Shown here piece after piece: positions 11,759 to 24,900 of a stretch of 64,000 bases of DNA. The notes below the pieces were generated by a model. That model saw only the letters and a program-made list of their open reading frames with translations. It was not told the DNA's origin and made no database searches. The translations under genes and the position numbers were made by a program. Within the stretch, counting starts at the first letter, position 1; every line of letters starts with the position of its first letter. The stretch lies in contig CM038464.1 of the NCBI GenBank assembly GCA_021464415.1, positions 56,781,328 through 56,845,327 of the forward strand, in the 5' to 3' direction. This DNA comes from Lonicera japonica. Lineage: Eukaryota > Streptophyta > Magnoliopsida > Dipsacales > Caprifoliaceae.

Positions 11759-13112
11759 TATGTTTTTAGTCTTTTCACTTGATTCAATAGTTCTATATTT
11801 TGTGTCCTCTCACTTAAATTGATATTTTGCTTCTGCTCCCAGCTCTTTTAATGTGTGATTTATGGGCTCTCTTTTTCATTATTGTGGCTATACTTTTTGC
11901 TCTGTGAAAAGTATTGAAAGATCATACCAAGAATAGCTTTCACCTAATTTGTCATATTTTCTCATGCTTAATTAAGTTGTCATTGTTTTTGGCATAAGTG
12001 GTTTTACTTTGTTGATTATACAATGGGGTTAGTTTTTTATGGTGATTTTACTTTTTTTATATTATTTGTGATGTTTGACAAAACATCCTTTTTTGTACTT
12101 TGGAAATGAACTGAAGCAATGACAAAATAATAATTATATTAATAACTTTTTGCATCTTGCATGAGGGGAAATTCCATTTTGAATTTCAGGGGAACTTATT
12201 CAGAGTCCCGCTTTAGATTTTTACACTATTTAAAGAAACAATAACTCCAACCTAATCGATAGATGAGATTACATGTTTTTTATTAAGAGATTTGGTACTT
12301 CATTATGTTTTGTCTCATAAAAAAAATGATACTTTGTGCATCACTATATGGAACGTTTATAGTATGCTCTTATATTTGTGTCTATGTAACTTTTTACTAT
12401 GTTCTCATGTTTATACAAATGTGACTTTCTTGGGCAAGAAAATTGGACAAGATAAAATATTGCCAATAGTTAGAATTATTATAGTAAATAGGTATATTAT
12501 ATATTATAACTTGAGTTATTCTTAAGTTTTTAGTTTTTATTTTATTCTAAAAGTTATATACTCTTCTACACATGAATTAATGAGATGAATGACCTTATTT
12601 TTGTTTTATCTGAATTAGATTCGTAATTAACATATCTATGACATCAACTTTCAAAATTAAAAGTTACTACTGGCATGTTTGCATGAATATTTTTGCTTTT
12701 TAACCTGCTGAAGCGTTTGAATTAATTATAAATATTTCTTACAGAGAGAGACAAAGTTAGTAGTTGCCCCTTAAAGCCAAGCTTCTTTTCCACTTCAACA
12801 GTTATAATAAGTTTTCTTTTTGGCTACAATAATAATTAATGTTCAATTGTTCACATATTTTTAAGTGGTTATTCATTTATTTTGTTGCAAGTTGTTTTTT
12901 TCAAGTTGAAGCAAGTAGAAACAAGACGGAGATGAATCTCTAAGTTCAATAATGAGAGTTTGTGATACTAGAAAAAGAAATACTATATTTACCGTGTAAT
13001 CTTACTGTCTATTCTTATTAGGTACATTTTAAATTTATGATTGCTTTATGAACTTAGTTATACAACATTTTACAATAATATGCCCACGCATCGCGTGGGT
13101 TACACTGTAGTT
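11411..13112 (+). mobile_element. probable non-autonomous Helitron
   Basis: The left end (TCATCATGTATATAAAAC, with TTGACACGTGGCA about 45 bp further in) resembles plant Helitron 5' ends. The right end carries a 3' hairpin (CCCACGC-ATC-GCGTGGG at 13083-13099) followed after a few bases by CTGT, where a canonical Helitron has CTRR. There is no Rep/helicase coding. The imperfect terminus and lack of an empty site keep this moderate. Confidence 0.5.
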
Positions 13113-15049
13113 AACTAACTAATATTGTGGAATTAAAAACATCTTATAAGCTTTAAAGTTTAAACTATGTTTTTCTTATACAAGCGAGAGATATATCAAG
13201 ATTATTCGAGGAGGGAAAGGGGATAGGGACGGATATTAAATCTGGGTGCTCTACTTAAATACTCAGGTCTTCTACGTTTGATAGACTACTTATAAAATTA
13301 TATAAAAATAAAATTAATATTAAAATGAAAAATACTACTACTCAGAATTTAAAACATTTATACACCTATTGTTGTTGTACTAAATTCACATAGGTTTGGC
13401 CTATTTTTTTTTTTAAAATATTCGGGCAGGTTGATCGAGACGGGTTTGAGGTTTAAGTGTATAATACAAAAGCAGATTTAATTTGGATTTTTTTTATGTC
13501 AAATTTGTTTGGCCAGGTTGGATATTTAGGCGGTTCGGGTTTGGCAAAAATCCCCCAATTCCGATTCATTGCTATCCCTATTTATCATAACTCAATAAAG
13601 CCTGACTAATTGCCATCCTCATCAACTTTTCTTAAAAGGTTGACTATATTTTAGTACATTGTACTGGCATCGAAATTTCATTCGATACAATATACTTTTT
13701 TTTTTCAAATATAGCAATCTACTTTCTATTATGTTTCGATCTAATACATAAATTTGTACGGAAATAACTCCCATATTGTACTAAATCGAGACAAAACAAG
13801 AAGTAGATTGTTATATTTGAAAAAAAAAGTATATTGTACTAAAATGTAGTTAATCCTTCTTAAAATCATAAAATACACTAAATTTAAATTAAATAATAAG
13901 ATGTATACATTGTGACAACAAAATTCTGTGTCAAAGAAAACTCAGAAAAAAAAAATTCTAACCCCGATTTTTCTCTTACCTGACATTTGCTTAATTCTTC
14001 CTCTAGTTAATTTTTTTTTAAAAAAATATAGGATTCTCATAAATCTTATATTACTTTGCAAAACTTGAACCAAACAAAGGAATCTTAAAATTAAGGGAAT
14101 CTAGGATCCCCGTAATTCTCTAAAACTCCAACCAAATGAGCCCTAAATAGTTTAGAAAAGCTCATACCTTTGCAAATTAAACAATGTTGTTATCAATGGT
14201 TTAATATATTTACAATTGAAATTTTGAGAATATATAATGTTGTTGTACTAATAATAGGGTAAATCAATTCTTCTTAAAATTATTTTTATTTATTTATTTT
14301 TGTATTTCATTGACAATATTGACAAACAAATCTTCTTACAAATCACATGTGAGTTTTTATACATCGTGATGTATGATTAGGGATGACAAAATGAAAATGG
14401 ATCAAACCTTAATGGGGAAGATTTGGTGCGTTCCTTTAACTGGACTGGGGCGAGTTAAAACTGTTTAAGTGTATAATATAGCAGCTATGGGCTTGAATAT
14501 TTCAATGTCAAACCCGCCTCAATGGGTTTAATTGGATATATATTTAGGCGGGTTGGGTTGGATATCTTTAGGCTGCTCGGGTTTGGAAAAAAACTTTTTC
14601 AGCTGAACCCATTAACACTCTTATCTATGATAGTTTAGTTACATGCGTTCAATAAAGACCAACTTTTGTGGTTTTCTTAATGTGTATTTGGGTAGTCGTC
14701 AAGACACAGAGTGTTGTTTTTTTTACTAATCCCAGTATTTTATAACTATCAATATTTTGCCATGCTGTTCGGCACACACAATACTTAGTTAAGATCTACT
14801 ATTATATAAAGTCAAAACCCTTATCAGGGATATTAAAGCCATGTTATGATTTTGGTTTTTCAATAGTGCCCTTGTAGCTTTCATTTTAGAAAAAATATTT
14901 TTATTTTAGCGTAAGCAATAACCAACACGACTCGAACCCTTGTTTGCTGTGAGGGCAATAAGGCTCTCAACACCACATAAAGTATGTCCTTAAATGTTAC
15001 TTAATAATAATAATTATTATATTTTTTACATAATCCTATGGTCATTTTT
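13113..15049. other. AT-rich intergenic DNA with a foldback MITE and two dispersed repeats
   Basis: At 13640-13853 an inverted repeat (TATTTTAGTACA... / ...TATTGTACTAAAATGTAG, with the internal pair TTTTTTTTTCAAATATA and TATATTTGAAAAAAAAA) marks a foldback MITE of about 215 bp. At 13425-13580 and 14370-14625 there are two diverged copies, same orientation, of a dispersed repeat containing TTTAAGTGTATAATA and TTTAGGCGGGTTGG-like text. No gene is supported. Confidence 0.5.
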
Positions 15050-16612
15050 CTTATTTTTTTTTACATAATTCTATAGTCATGATGTATCTTGTTCAATTAA
15101 TCTTGATTAGTAGATTTAAATAATAATTTTTTATTAAATTTCTTGATTAGTATATTTTAAATATTAAATATTTTATTTTAAGATGAATATTTTTTAATTG
15201 GTCTTGATTAATATATTTAAATTTTAAATTTTTATTAAATTTCTTGATTAGTAAAGTTTAAATATTAAATTTTGTGTACATTAAGTTATGGCATTTTTAA
15301 TGTAAAAAAATGATCTTAGCTCCACATGCATTTTTGGTGTGTGAGAGTTTACTTTGTGTATATCATTAGTGTTAAATGCTACTCAATAATTTTTATTTTT
15401 TTATATAATTCTATAGTCATGATGGATCTTGTTTAATTGATTTTGATTGGTAGATTTTAAATATTAAATTTTGAATTTTTTATTTTAAGTTATGGCATTT
15501 TTAATATAGACAAAATTATTGGCGTGTCAGAATTTGTTGTGTATATTATTACTTTATTAGTGTGAGTGTTTTAACTTTGATGTGACATCTTGATGTGTGT
15601 GTAAAATTCATTCAATGGTGTAAAATTAATGCACATCATAACATGTACTCCCTTCGTTCCAAATTGCTGGTCACTCTTTCCATTTTTAGATGTCCTAAAA
15701 TAAGTGTCAATTTTCCATAAAAAATAAATACATACCAATTTTGCCCTTTTGTACTTTCACTTTTCAAGAAAAAATTTGAATAAAAAAAGGGTAAAAGGGA
15801 AAAGTCAATATAAATTAAGCAAAAAGTGCAATAATAATGTTGGGTCCTTAAAAAGTTGGATTTTCTAAAAGGGACCAGCAATTTGGGACAGAGGGAGTAT
15901 ATTTTTAGCCATTGAATTTTTTGTTATGGCATGTTAATTGATCTTGATTAGTAGATTTTAAATATTAAATTTTGAATTTTTTATTTAAGTTATGACATTT
16001 TTAATGTAGAAAAAATGATTGGTGTGTGAAAGTTTATTGTGTGTATATTATTGGTGTTATATGTTACTCAATAAATTTTCTTATTTTTTTTACATAATTC
16101 TATAGTCATGATGGATCTTGTTTAATTAATCTTGATTAGTAGATTTAAATATTAAATTTTTACTAAATTTCTTGATTAGTATATTTTAAATATTAAAATT
16201 TAATTTTTTTTTATTTTAAGATGAATATTGTTTAATTGGTCTTAAATATTAAATTTTGTGTATATTAAGTTATGACATTTTTAACGTAAAAAAAATTATC
16301 TTAGCCCCACATGCATTTTTGGTGTGTGAGAGTTTACTTTGTGTATATTATTGGTGTTAAATATTATTCAATATTTTTTATTTTTTTTACATAATTCTAT
16401 AGCCATGATGGATCTTGTTTAATCGATCTTGACTAGCATATTTTAAATATTAAATTTTTATTCAATTTTCAATTTTTTATTTTAAGTTATGGTATTTTTA
16501 ATATAGAAAAAATTATTGGTGTGTCAGAATTTGTTGTGTGTATATTATTGATGTTAGTGTTTTAACTTTGATGTGACATCTTGATGTGTGTATAAAACTC
16601 ATCCAAATGTGT
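15050..16612. repeat. AT-rich tandem repeat, unit about 345 bp
   Basis: The segment CATAATTCTATAGTCATGAT, followed by a block ending in TTAAGTTATGGCATTTTTAA and GGTGTGTGAGAGTTTACTTT, recurs at about 15063, 15410, 16090 and 16390. That fits a unit of about 345 bp in diverged, partly deleted copies. One copy is interrupted by the MITE at 15648-15897. No coding potential. Confidence 0.65.
15648..15897. mobile_element. Stowaway (Mariner-type) MITE
   Basis: A 250-bp element begins CTCCCTTCGTTCC and ends GGGACAGAGGGAG, the plant Stowaway terminus, flanked by TA on both sides (15646-15647 and 15898-15899). Subterminal inverted repeats continue inward (AAATTGCTGGTC / GACCAGCAATTT). A related uninterrupted copy of the flanking sequence at about 17026-17070 has a single TA at the matching point, which supports insertion with TA duplication. 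No coding capacity. Confidence 0.92.
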
Positions 16613-16615
16613 AGA

Positions 16616-17021
16616 GGCCATCTCCAATGGTAGTTTCTATTTTTGCATTTCTATCCTATGTGTCAATATTATTTTATAATATTTCTATATCTATTGGCAA
16701 TATATTTACATTGGTGTAAAAGGATAGAAAAAATGGTCTCCAATGGTGATTTCTATTGTTACATTTCTTCCTTACTTTGTCCCCTATTTAATGAAGAGAG
16801 ATAATTAGTGGGTCTACAACAATCAATGAAAATTTTCCATGTCACATAGAGAATTTCTATCACCATTTTTACATGTAGAAATGGTGATAGAAATTCCCAA
16901 TTCCACTAAACTTCCACCTAGGATAGAAATGGAGATAGAAATGTCCATTGGAGAAGAGTTTTTCTATTATTCATTTCTATCATAGAAATTTGCTTGTGTA
17001 GAAACACCATTGGAGATGGCC
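16616..17021. mobile_element. MITE with GGCCATCTCCAATGG termini
   Basis: The left end AGGCCATCTCCAATGG is inverted at the right end as CCATTGGAGATGGCCT, giving terminal inverted repeats of about 16-18 bp around 405 bp. A central palindrome (16857-16898, ATTTCTATCACCATTTTTAC and its complement) and repeated 'atttctat' blocks would let the whole element fold. It sits in the same AT-rich repeat as the Stowaway element. Superfamily not settled (hAT or PIF/Harbinger-like). Confidence 0.7.
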
Positions 17022-17304
17022 TAATAATGCACACTATAACATGTATATTTTTAACCATTAGATTTTTATACCTTTTGAGAATAAATTTGGTCAAACTTGA
17101 TGTTTTATATACATAATATAAATACTTAGTTGTAATCCATTTATTTCTTTTTAAGATAATTTTTTTTCCAAGAAAATTTTGTTAATCGATAATAATGAGT
17201 TTCTTATTATGAAAGAACCAAATTATATTGGAAATGGGATAAAAGGTCTTGTGCGACAATATTTTTTGCAAAAATATTTAGTGAATAATAATTTTTGGCA
17301 ACTT

Positions 17305-17665
17305 AGGTAATGTTTGGTTGATGTTTTGAGTTGAGTTTTTTAAATTTGGTATTTGGTAGAATTTGAAAATATGTTGAAAATTGATTTTGGTTTTTGTTTG
17401 AGTTTTTTTCAACAAACTAAAAAATCTCATAAAAAATTTTTCAAAAATAATCACAATGGATCTTATTTTATAAATTTCGACGAGTATGTTTCAAATATAT
17501 ATATTTTTTTATCTAATTTTGATTTTTGGATTTAAAGTTATGGTGTTTTAAAAAATTTTTTAGAGAGAGAAAGTAAAATGAAATAAATTTTGGGAAGTTT
17601 AAAATAAAGTTGATTTTAAGTTGTGTTTTTAAAATTTTGAGAAAAAAACACCCACCGTACATGGC
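17305..17665. mobile_element. MITE copy 1 (TGTTTGGTT termini)
   Basis: This segment is the approximate reverse complement of 23255-23605: AATGTTTGGTTGATGTTTTGAG here against CTCAACCAAACAAACCC there, and TTTAAAGTTATGGTGTTTTA against TAAAACACCATAACTTTAAA. Ends of the TGTTTGGTT / AACCAAACA type are typical of small non-autonomous DNA transposons. No coding capacity. Confidence 0.65.
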
Positions 17666-18189
17666 CCTAGTTTTTTTTTTTTTTTTAAATAAGGTCTTAT
17701 TTATTAATTGTATTTTAAAATGAGGGTTTTGACCAAACTTGTATTTTGTGCAAACTTAACTTTTGTACAAAATTGCAATCCAAAAGATTTAATGCAAATT
17801 TGTTTTGTATAACGTCTTTATATATTTTAACAAGTATATTCTTATATTTTACTCATAAAACTCTTAAAAAATGTCAAATAAACCCAAATATATAGTTATG
17901 TTTTAAAAAACAAAGAGTGCAAACTTAACTTTGCATAAGTCTAAAAAAATTATCATGTATATTTTATTAATAAATAAATTTTAAATATATGATTTATTAA
18001 AATTATTGTAAAACTTTATCAATTAAATACTTATTTATAATAATCTAAAAAATTACAAAATTATTATACCCTAACTAAACAATTCTTTTAAAGTTGGTCA
18101 AATATTGCTCTTAATTTACAAAATTATTATACCCTAATTCGTGTATAAAAAACCTTTTCAAACCTCCCTTGTTTATTATATTCGATAAC

Positions 18190-18962
18190 AGCAGCTTCTC
18201 CTCGTCTCCTCAAAGAAAACCCTAGCTAATTTTCTTCTTTCGATAGCAGCAGCTCGCTCGCGCGCTCTCTCTCTGTGTGTGCAATATTCGACTCAACAGA
18301 ACGTCTACGGTTCGTTTTCTTCTTTCATTTGCCTGCCTTTTCACATTCATTAACTAACTAATTTTCTTGTTAATTAGCACTCTTAGTTTGAGGTTTTGAG
18401 ATTAATATGTATTCTGGTGTGTGTTTGTTAATACGTATTCTGGTGTGTGTTTTTTAATATTAAATTGGTCACCTATCCTCTGTAGTATTTTAATTAAAAT
18501 TTTGCATATGAGATACAATTATATATACTATGTATTTAAAATTGTTAACAAATGTTGTATTGTAGAGTAGACCACCCCTTTTCCTTAAAAGCCTTTACAG
18601 CCTTTACAACCTTAGCAACATAATCATCAAAACTATAACCATGAATTCCTTGATTCAACACGAAATAGGGCATGATTGACCCTTGAAAAGCAGAACGCTC
18701 CTTAACAAGGACAGATAATTTTATATATATACACGTTACACACACAATTAAAGGTTTCATAAATTAATTAATTAATTAATGCTGATCGACCATTAAGACT
18801 TTTTGCTTACATGTTAATGCCGAATACTTTGTACCACCCTTTCACCTTATCATATTAATATGATGTAGCAACGTTGTACGTTTTAACCCCTTTCCCAAAT
18901 TGTTATCATTCCTTGAGATATATGTCAGTAACATTTTTGTGTCTACCTTTGATGTTTCTCAG
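18190..18962 (+). promoter_or_regulatory. leader and first intron of the Deg-like gene
   Basis: A CT-rich leader with two copies of 'agcagcagct'-type text and a (CT)n block (18255-18275) ends near ACG|GTTCGT at about 18313, a plausible donor. The next recognisable exon starts after TTTCTCAG at 18963, with ATG at 18984, so the 5' UTR appears to hold an intron of about 650 bp. A TATA-like AT-rich stretch lies before 18190. A diverged duplicate of the leader is at 10085-10205. Confidence 0.5.
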
Positions 18963-18983
18963 CACCATCAAATTGCTTGCACA

Positions 18984-21900
18984 ATGGATTTAAATCATGG
19001 CGTTAAAGAAATGTTACTAAGGCATACGAAACTCCCGAAAGAGAGCCCATGGAAACGTGGGAGAGACGAAGTTGTGCTTCGACAAGGTAAATATTATTGC
19101 ACCTGTGCTTTTTTTTCTTTTTCTTTTAAGTTAGTATAATATATCTTTCTCTTTATAACTTTAATATTTTCTCAATATGAGCAGAATCTAAACGTAAGGT
19201 CACCATGAATACCATACATGAGACATTTACCGACCACAAATATGTCAACTTTGACCTCGACATTACGACCAAGAGAGCTGCTCTAAGAGCTTCAGCTTCC
19301 GTCGTCGGGCTTATTTCTCGACCTCGAGCAGGTACGTTTTTATATTATGATTCCATATCTATTCTGTGGTTTATAGTTTTTGTATGCAAATGTAGTGCTT
19401 AGGGGTATGCACACAGAACTGGGAAAAAAAAATCAAACCCGCATCGATTGCTTTTTCAAGTTGCTTGGTTCGGCTGGAGGTTGACTTTTTAAAGTTGTAC
19501 AACTTTATGTTTTAGCGGTTTCATAGTTGTCAAAAGTGCGCGCCTAGGCTCAATGCGCATCAAGTGTACATCATAGTTGTCAAAAAGTTGCCTGAATGAT
19601 GAGAAACTTACCCAAACTTACCTTTATCCTTCACTGAGTGTACATCATAGTTGTCATAGGATAAATTTTCCCCACTTATCCTACATAAACAAACCATTGT
19701 GGATGCTCATAACGCACAGATTGTTGAGTTCTGTAGCTGCTACATGAGCAGGATATGTGTTCATTCTTTGTAGGTCAACCCATTATTAAAAGATTGTACT
19801 GTGACGTTCCATTTTCCTTTTTTGTACACTAGAAATACTTTATTGAATATTTGTCTGCATTATCATTGTCCCAGCTGAATATATAGCTTGCTAAATAGAC
19901 CACAGTAACCCTCTGTGGTTCAGAAGAATATCAAAGGCGTGGGAGGTCCCACACTGCGTCTTAGCTTTGGTATAGGCTTTTGTGCATTGATTGGCCAAAA
20001 TCTTGTGGAGATGCTGCTCTATGGCAGTTGTGTGGTCGTTACAGCAAGAAAAGAATGCAAGAGTGTTTGAGGACAAGTATGCATGATGTAGAGGACGTGT
20101 GGAGCAAAATCAAGATGGTTGCTTCTCTTTGGTCCAGCACATCCAATTTATTGGGAAACTTAACAATCTCGGAGATTTCTAACAATTGGGGCCTTAGGGG
20201 CAATTCTGCTTTGATAATTTAGTGGGGATGCTTTGTCTGGATGATGCAGAATTTACTTTTATTTGTTTTATTTTTCTGTGATACAGAACCATATCTCATG
20301 TTCTAGGATTCTCTTTGGTCATTTCTTCACTTTATTGAAAATCAATAAAGCTGACCAAGAATAGGTATAGGCTAAATTTCAGAGGCCTAAATTTAACGAT
20401 CTGGTGCGTGAAGACACCATATTTGGGGTTGCCAAATATTATTGCATTTTATTTCCCTGCACCATTCAGTTTTTCTTTAACATCTTTACATTTTCAATGT
20501 TGGAATATCTTATCAATCCTTAAACTATACAATTTGGTTAGTGAACTATATTTTGTAAAACTGAAAGTTGAACCTATTGTAATATCCATCAAATGAGCCT
20601 CTTCTCTTTTGAAATGCCCAAATATAAACTAAAGGTTGTAAAAAAGTCAGAAACAATATAAGCCAAAAATTGGAAGTTAGGCCCATTGCCAAAACCGATA
20701 TGTCGGTTCGGGTAGAACTCATGCCCAAAATTGAACCGAACGTAAACACCCCTAATTGTAGACTTGGTTATTTTGTAAACAAAGGTTTTTCATTGTTATA
20801 ATTCAATCTAGTACTATCTAGGTTGCTATAAGGGACCTTAACTTGTCTATAAGAATAATTAGATAAATTATCACACAATAAAATTTGATTTTTTAAACTC
20901 CTTTTATTTTGTGCAGGTGGGGAAATATTATTTAAGGCTTCAGGGACAATATATGAGACTAGTGAGAATGGTGATGGTAGATACTTGAGTAGCATTATAA
21001 CTTCTGCCAGTCTCGTTGGATCTTCTGATGAAGACGTTGGATCTTCTGATGAAGACGTTGGATCATCTGATGAAGACGTTGGATCATCTGATGAAGACCT
21101 TGATATCAAGGTATGAACCTTTTTTTTTAAAAGATTTCTTTTTGGGTCATTTAAACTTAGATGCTATCATAATTGGGGAAAATGAATCAAAGTCAGTATT
21201 AGAGTGAATTCATCTTCTTCCTTAATACTTTTAGACAGACATATTCATATACATGTATATGTATATATATATGCGTATGTTTGGGTACACACACATACAT
21301 ACATCTATGAGGGAAAGCAGGAATCTCAATCCTTATTCGTGTGGGAAGATTGTGGGTTACAGCTGCCACACAAAGGTTAATTGACTTGAGGCATAAATAG
21401 ACTAAACAATAATGAATAAAACCATTTCTCTTCCATCTAAATTTTTTTTTTGGGTGAAATTTGATAAATTTGATTAATGAATAAAACAAATTAACAATAC
21501 AATCAGAAACCAACGAAAACGACGATAGGTGGAGTGATCCACTGTACACCTAACCCAAACAAACTAACAGACCCTTTTATACAAGCAAAAAATTGTCCTA
21601 TGCACATTAGGCCATAAGTTCTCCTACTTCTCCACTTCCAAGCAACATGTCTGATAAATTCTGAAATTCCTCTCTTTCCATACCAAGCATGTACTACAGC
21701 AGCCAAAGCGAGAGCCCTCAATCTAACTTTAAAGTCATTCCCTCTTGTTTCTTCAATTTCTTTTCCACTTTCAGCATCCCAATGACCAGCGCTTCTACTG
21801 ATGTTATTCCTTCTAAGGGCCTCCTTCCATATTGAATTTGGAATAACGACCACTCTTCCCTCTATTGAAATTTGAAAGTGAGGCTCTCCTCTTCCCTTCA

Positions 21901-24900
21901 CCGACTCCGCCACCAACCATCACATTTCTCTCAATCAAAAGTGAATCCCCAATTTCATTATGGTCTTCTACTCATCCAAATTTCCAAGCCAAACCTGTTT
22001 TGAATATTTCTCCTTTCTTCATTTTCATCAATTTTGGTACCCACATAAATAGGAAGAATGGGTTCCTTGAAGTGAATATATTTCTAATGTGACCCCAATT
22101 CATCATCAATCTCACTCTTTCTTCAATCAACCAACAGTGAAGTTCTCTCTTCCCATTTAATTCCCTATCTTCTACTCTCTCTCAATCTATAAAAATAAGT
22201 TTGCAATTTAAAAAGTGCTGTTTTTTTCTTTTACCGCTTTTGTGGTTGGTTGTGAATTGAAGATGTGATGAAATTGAGCTTTTGGACTGGAGTATTTTGC
22301 TTTGGTCAGCACTGGGTATGAACACAAGGATGGAAAAGATGATGACATTACGAGAAGCATGAGTTGAGTAAGTTTTGGTAAATGTCTACAAATCCTAATA
22401 TATGAAGCCAGCATTGCAGAATTTGACTTGTATCATTTGTTGTGTAGGATTGTATTTATTGGTATGAGATTTGATTGTTTCTCATGATAATAATCATATT
22501 TTTAGTGGAAAATTCTTTCTTTAGAAAACATTGCAAAACATTAACTTGGACTGTTCGCTGAATCTTTTTGAATTGACAAATTCAAGATTCCATAGCACTT
22601 TCTGTTTTCAAAAGTGATAAGAGCTACTCATTCCACCTGGACTTCTAAACCAGACAAATTGGTTGAGAGGGGATGTTGAGTTGCAGTGGTCGGCGGAGGA
22701 GAGCGGGACAGGGCTTTAGAGAAGTGAAGGGTTTTTTTGCTTGCCTACTCGCAATCCTTCCTGCACAAATAAGGAGCGGGATATTCCGGTTAAGATCCTT
22801 CTCTAACTTTTTCTTTCACTGATCTTACAACAGATGGTCCAGCCTTTCGGAAAACTACATGAGCTTAGAAAAGTTCAACCCAATACATAACCAAAACTCA
22901 CAACCTGCGCTTTATCAAATTGATCATTCTCCCCTTTAGCCTTCGCTTGAGCTAAAACACACTGCATAACCCACCTTTCCCCGATTAGTTATACTAACAG
23001 ATCCACAAACAGTAACACCAACGAACTATATCTCTAGCAACAGTAACACCCAAATAGAACATGCAAGAGTGATGCACCTTTATGTTTTGGACCATGCAAC
23101 CTCAACTCATTTTAGAATGACTAAGGAGGGTTTGGTCGGGAGAAAATAAGCCCATGTGAGCATATAAAATGTTTAATATGAGACAATAGTCCAATAAATA
23201 TGGAATTGATTTTTTTTTCTTGTTTTTAATACATGCGATGGAGAGATCCTAAGCCCCTGTTTGGTTCAATTTTTAAAACACAAATTTTAAGTTTTCTACC
23301 AAAAGTCAACTTTACTTTCACACTTCCCAAAATTCACTTCACTTTCTCTCATAAAACTTTTAAAACACCATAACTTTAAATCCAAAAAATTGGAATTAGA
23401 TAAAAAAAATATTTGAAACCTACTCATCGAGATCAATAAAATAAGATTCATTGTGACTATTTTTTGAATTTTTTTCATGAGTGTTTTTGAAATGATTGAA
23501 AAAAACTCCAACAAAAACCAATTCACTTTTCAATCCACTTTCACACTTCCCAAAAACTCAACTCAAATATTCAACTTAAAAACTCAACCAAACAAACCCT
23601 AGTGTTCAAATGGGCGAATAAATATGGAATTGATTAGCAAATTGAAAATGGACAATTTTAGTGTTACACTTGCAGCAGGTTTTAAAAAGAGATGGGTGCA
23701 TAAAAAAGGCATTGTTCACTTGTACTGCAGATTGAGGTTTATATTGCGGGAGGCAAAATGTTTGATGGCAATATTGTAGGATATGATGTGCACTACAATA
23801 TTGCTATCATTAACATTTTTTCTGATGTGCCATTGCCAGTTGCGACGTTGAGGATTTTAGACGATTCAGTATCTATAGATCCAGCATTGGTTCATTCTGG
23901 CCGGGACGATTTTCAGCTACGACCTCATTCGAGTGCGTTCAAATTTTGTGCTGAAGAAGCGGTGGTAGCTTTGGGGCGGAATTGCAAAAATTTTGATATC
24001 ATGGTTGCGCCTGGCAAATTTAGGTAAACTTAGTCAAATGTGTTGTTTGTTGAAAACTCAATTGAGTTTGAACTATTTTCATCGGAAAGAGTTTTTCATG
24101 CTAGTAAAATGTTGTGTTGTTTTGTTAGCAATGGTATAGGTAGGAAATTAACTACACTGCCCTTTGATGTGCAGTTGATTTGCATCAAAGTGCTAAAAAC
24201 ATTGTAAAAGTAAACCCCAGTCTTTTCGGTTGCCAACAAAACAATGTTTTTTAGTTTCCTTGGAAACCAATATTCTTATCGACATTTACATGTAACTAAA
24301 ACCGTATTTTATCTTATTTACATCATGTTGCAATTTAATACTCTAGTTTCTACAAATTGCGACCTTGTCAATTACGTATCCCTTTACTTGCTTTTGTGTA
24401 GTCTTGACGACTGCAAATACGATTGTATGGAGCTCATGATGGCAACATGCATGATTACCAAGGTATATATTAAGATATTATCTTTTGTATTTATTTTGCC
24501 TGTTAGTAAATTACTTGTATTTATGTCAATTTTCTAGACTAATTATAATTCATTTTGCTAGCCTGGTGTCGGGGGACCTCTTGTCAACTGTTTTGGGGAA
24601 GTGATTGGGGTGAATTTTATGAATGAAGACTTCACTCCCTTTCTGCCTATGAACATAGTTGACAAATGGTTAAATCACTTCAAGAAATACAAGAAATTTT
24701 GCCGACCTTGGATTGGAGTGATGGCGGCAACAAATCTTTATGCGGTAAAAGTAGAAGAGTTAGAGCATATTGTCTTAAACAATCCAAATGTCTCCAGAGG
24801 TGTTTTTGTTGAAGCGGTATGTTACTATTTTGTGTCTTTAAATTGTTCAATTTTGTAATGTTTCTCTCATGATGTTTAAAATGTGACTATATACAATTAT

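Larger units (their letters stand above)
21111..23730. other. intron 3 of the Deg-like gene
   Basis: Intron of 2,620 bp. It contains a possible LINE tail on the minus strand (21916-21580), an ATATAC/ACAC microsatellite (21240-21310) and a MITE (23255-23605). The 22000-23250 portion shows nothing I can name. Confidence 0.5.
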
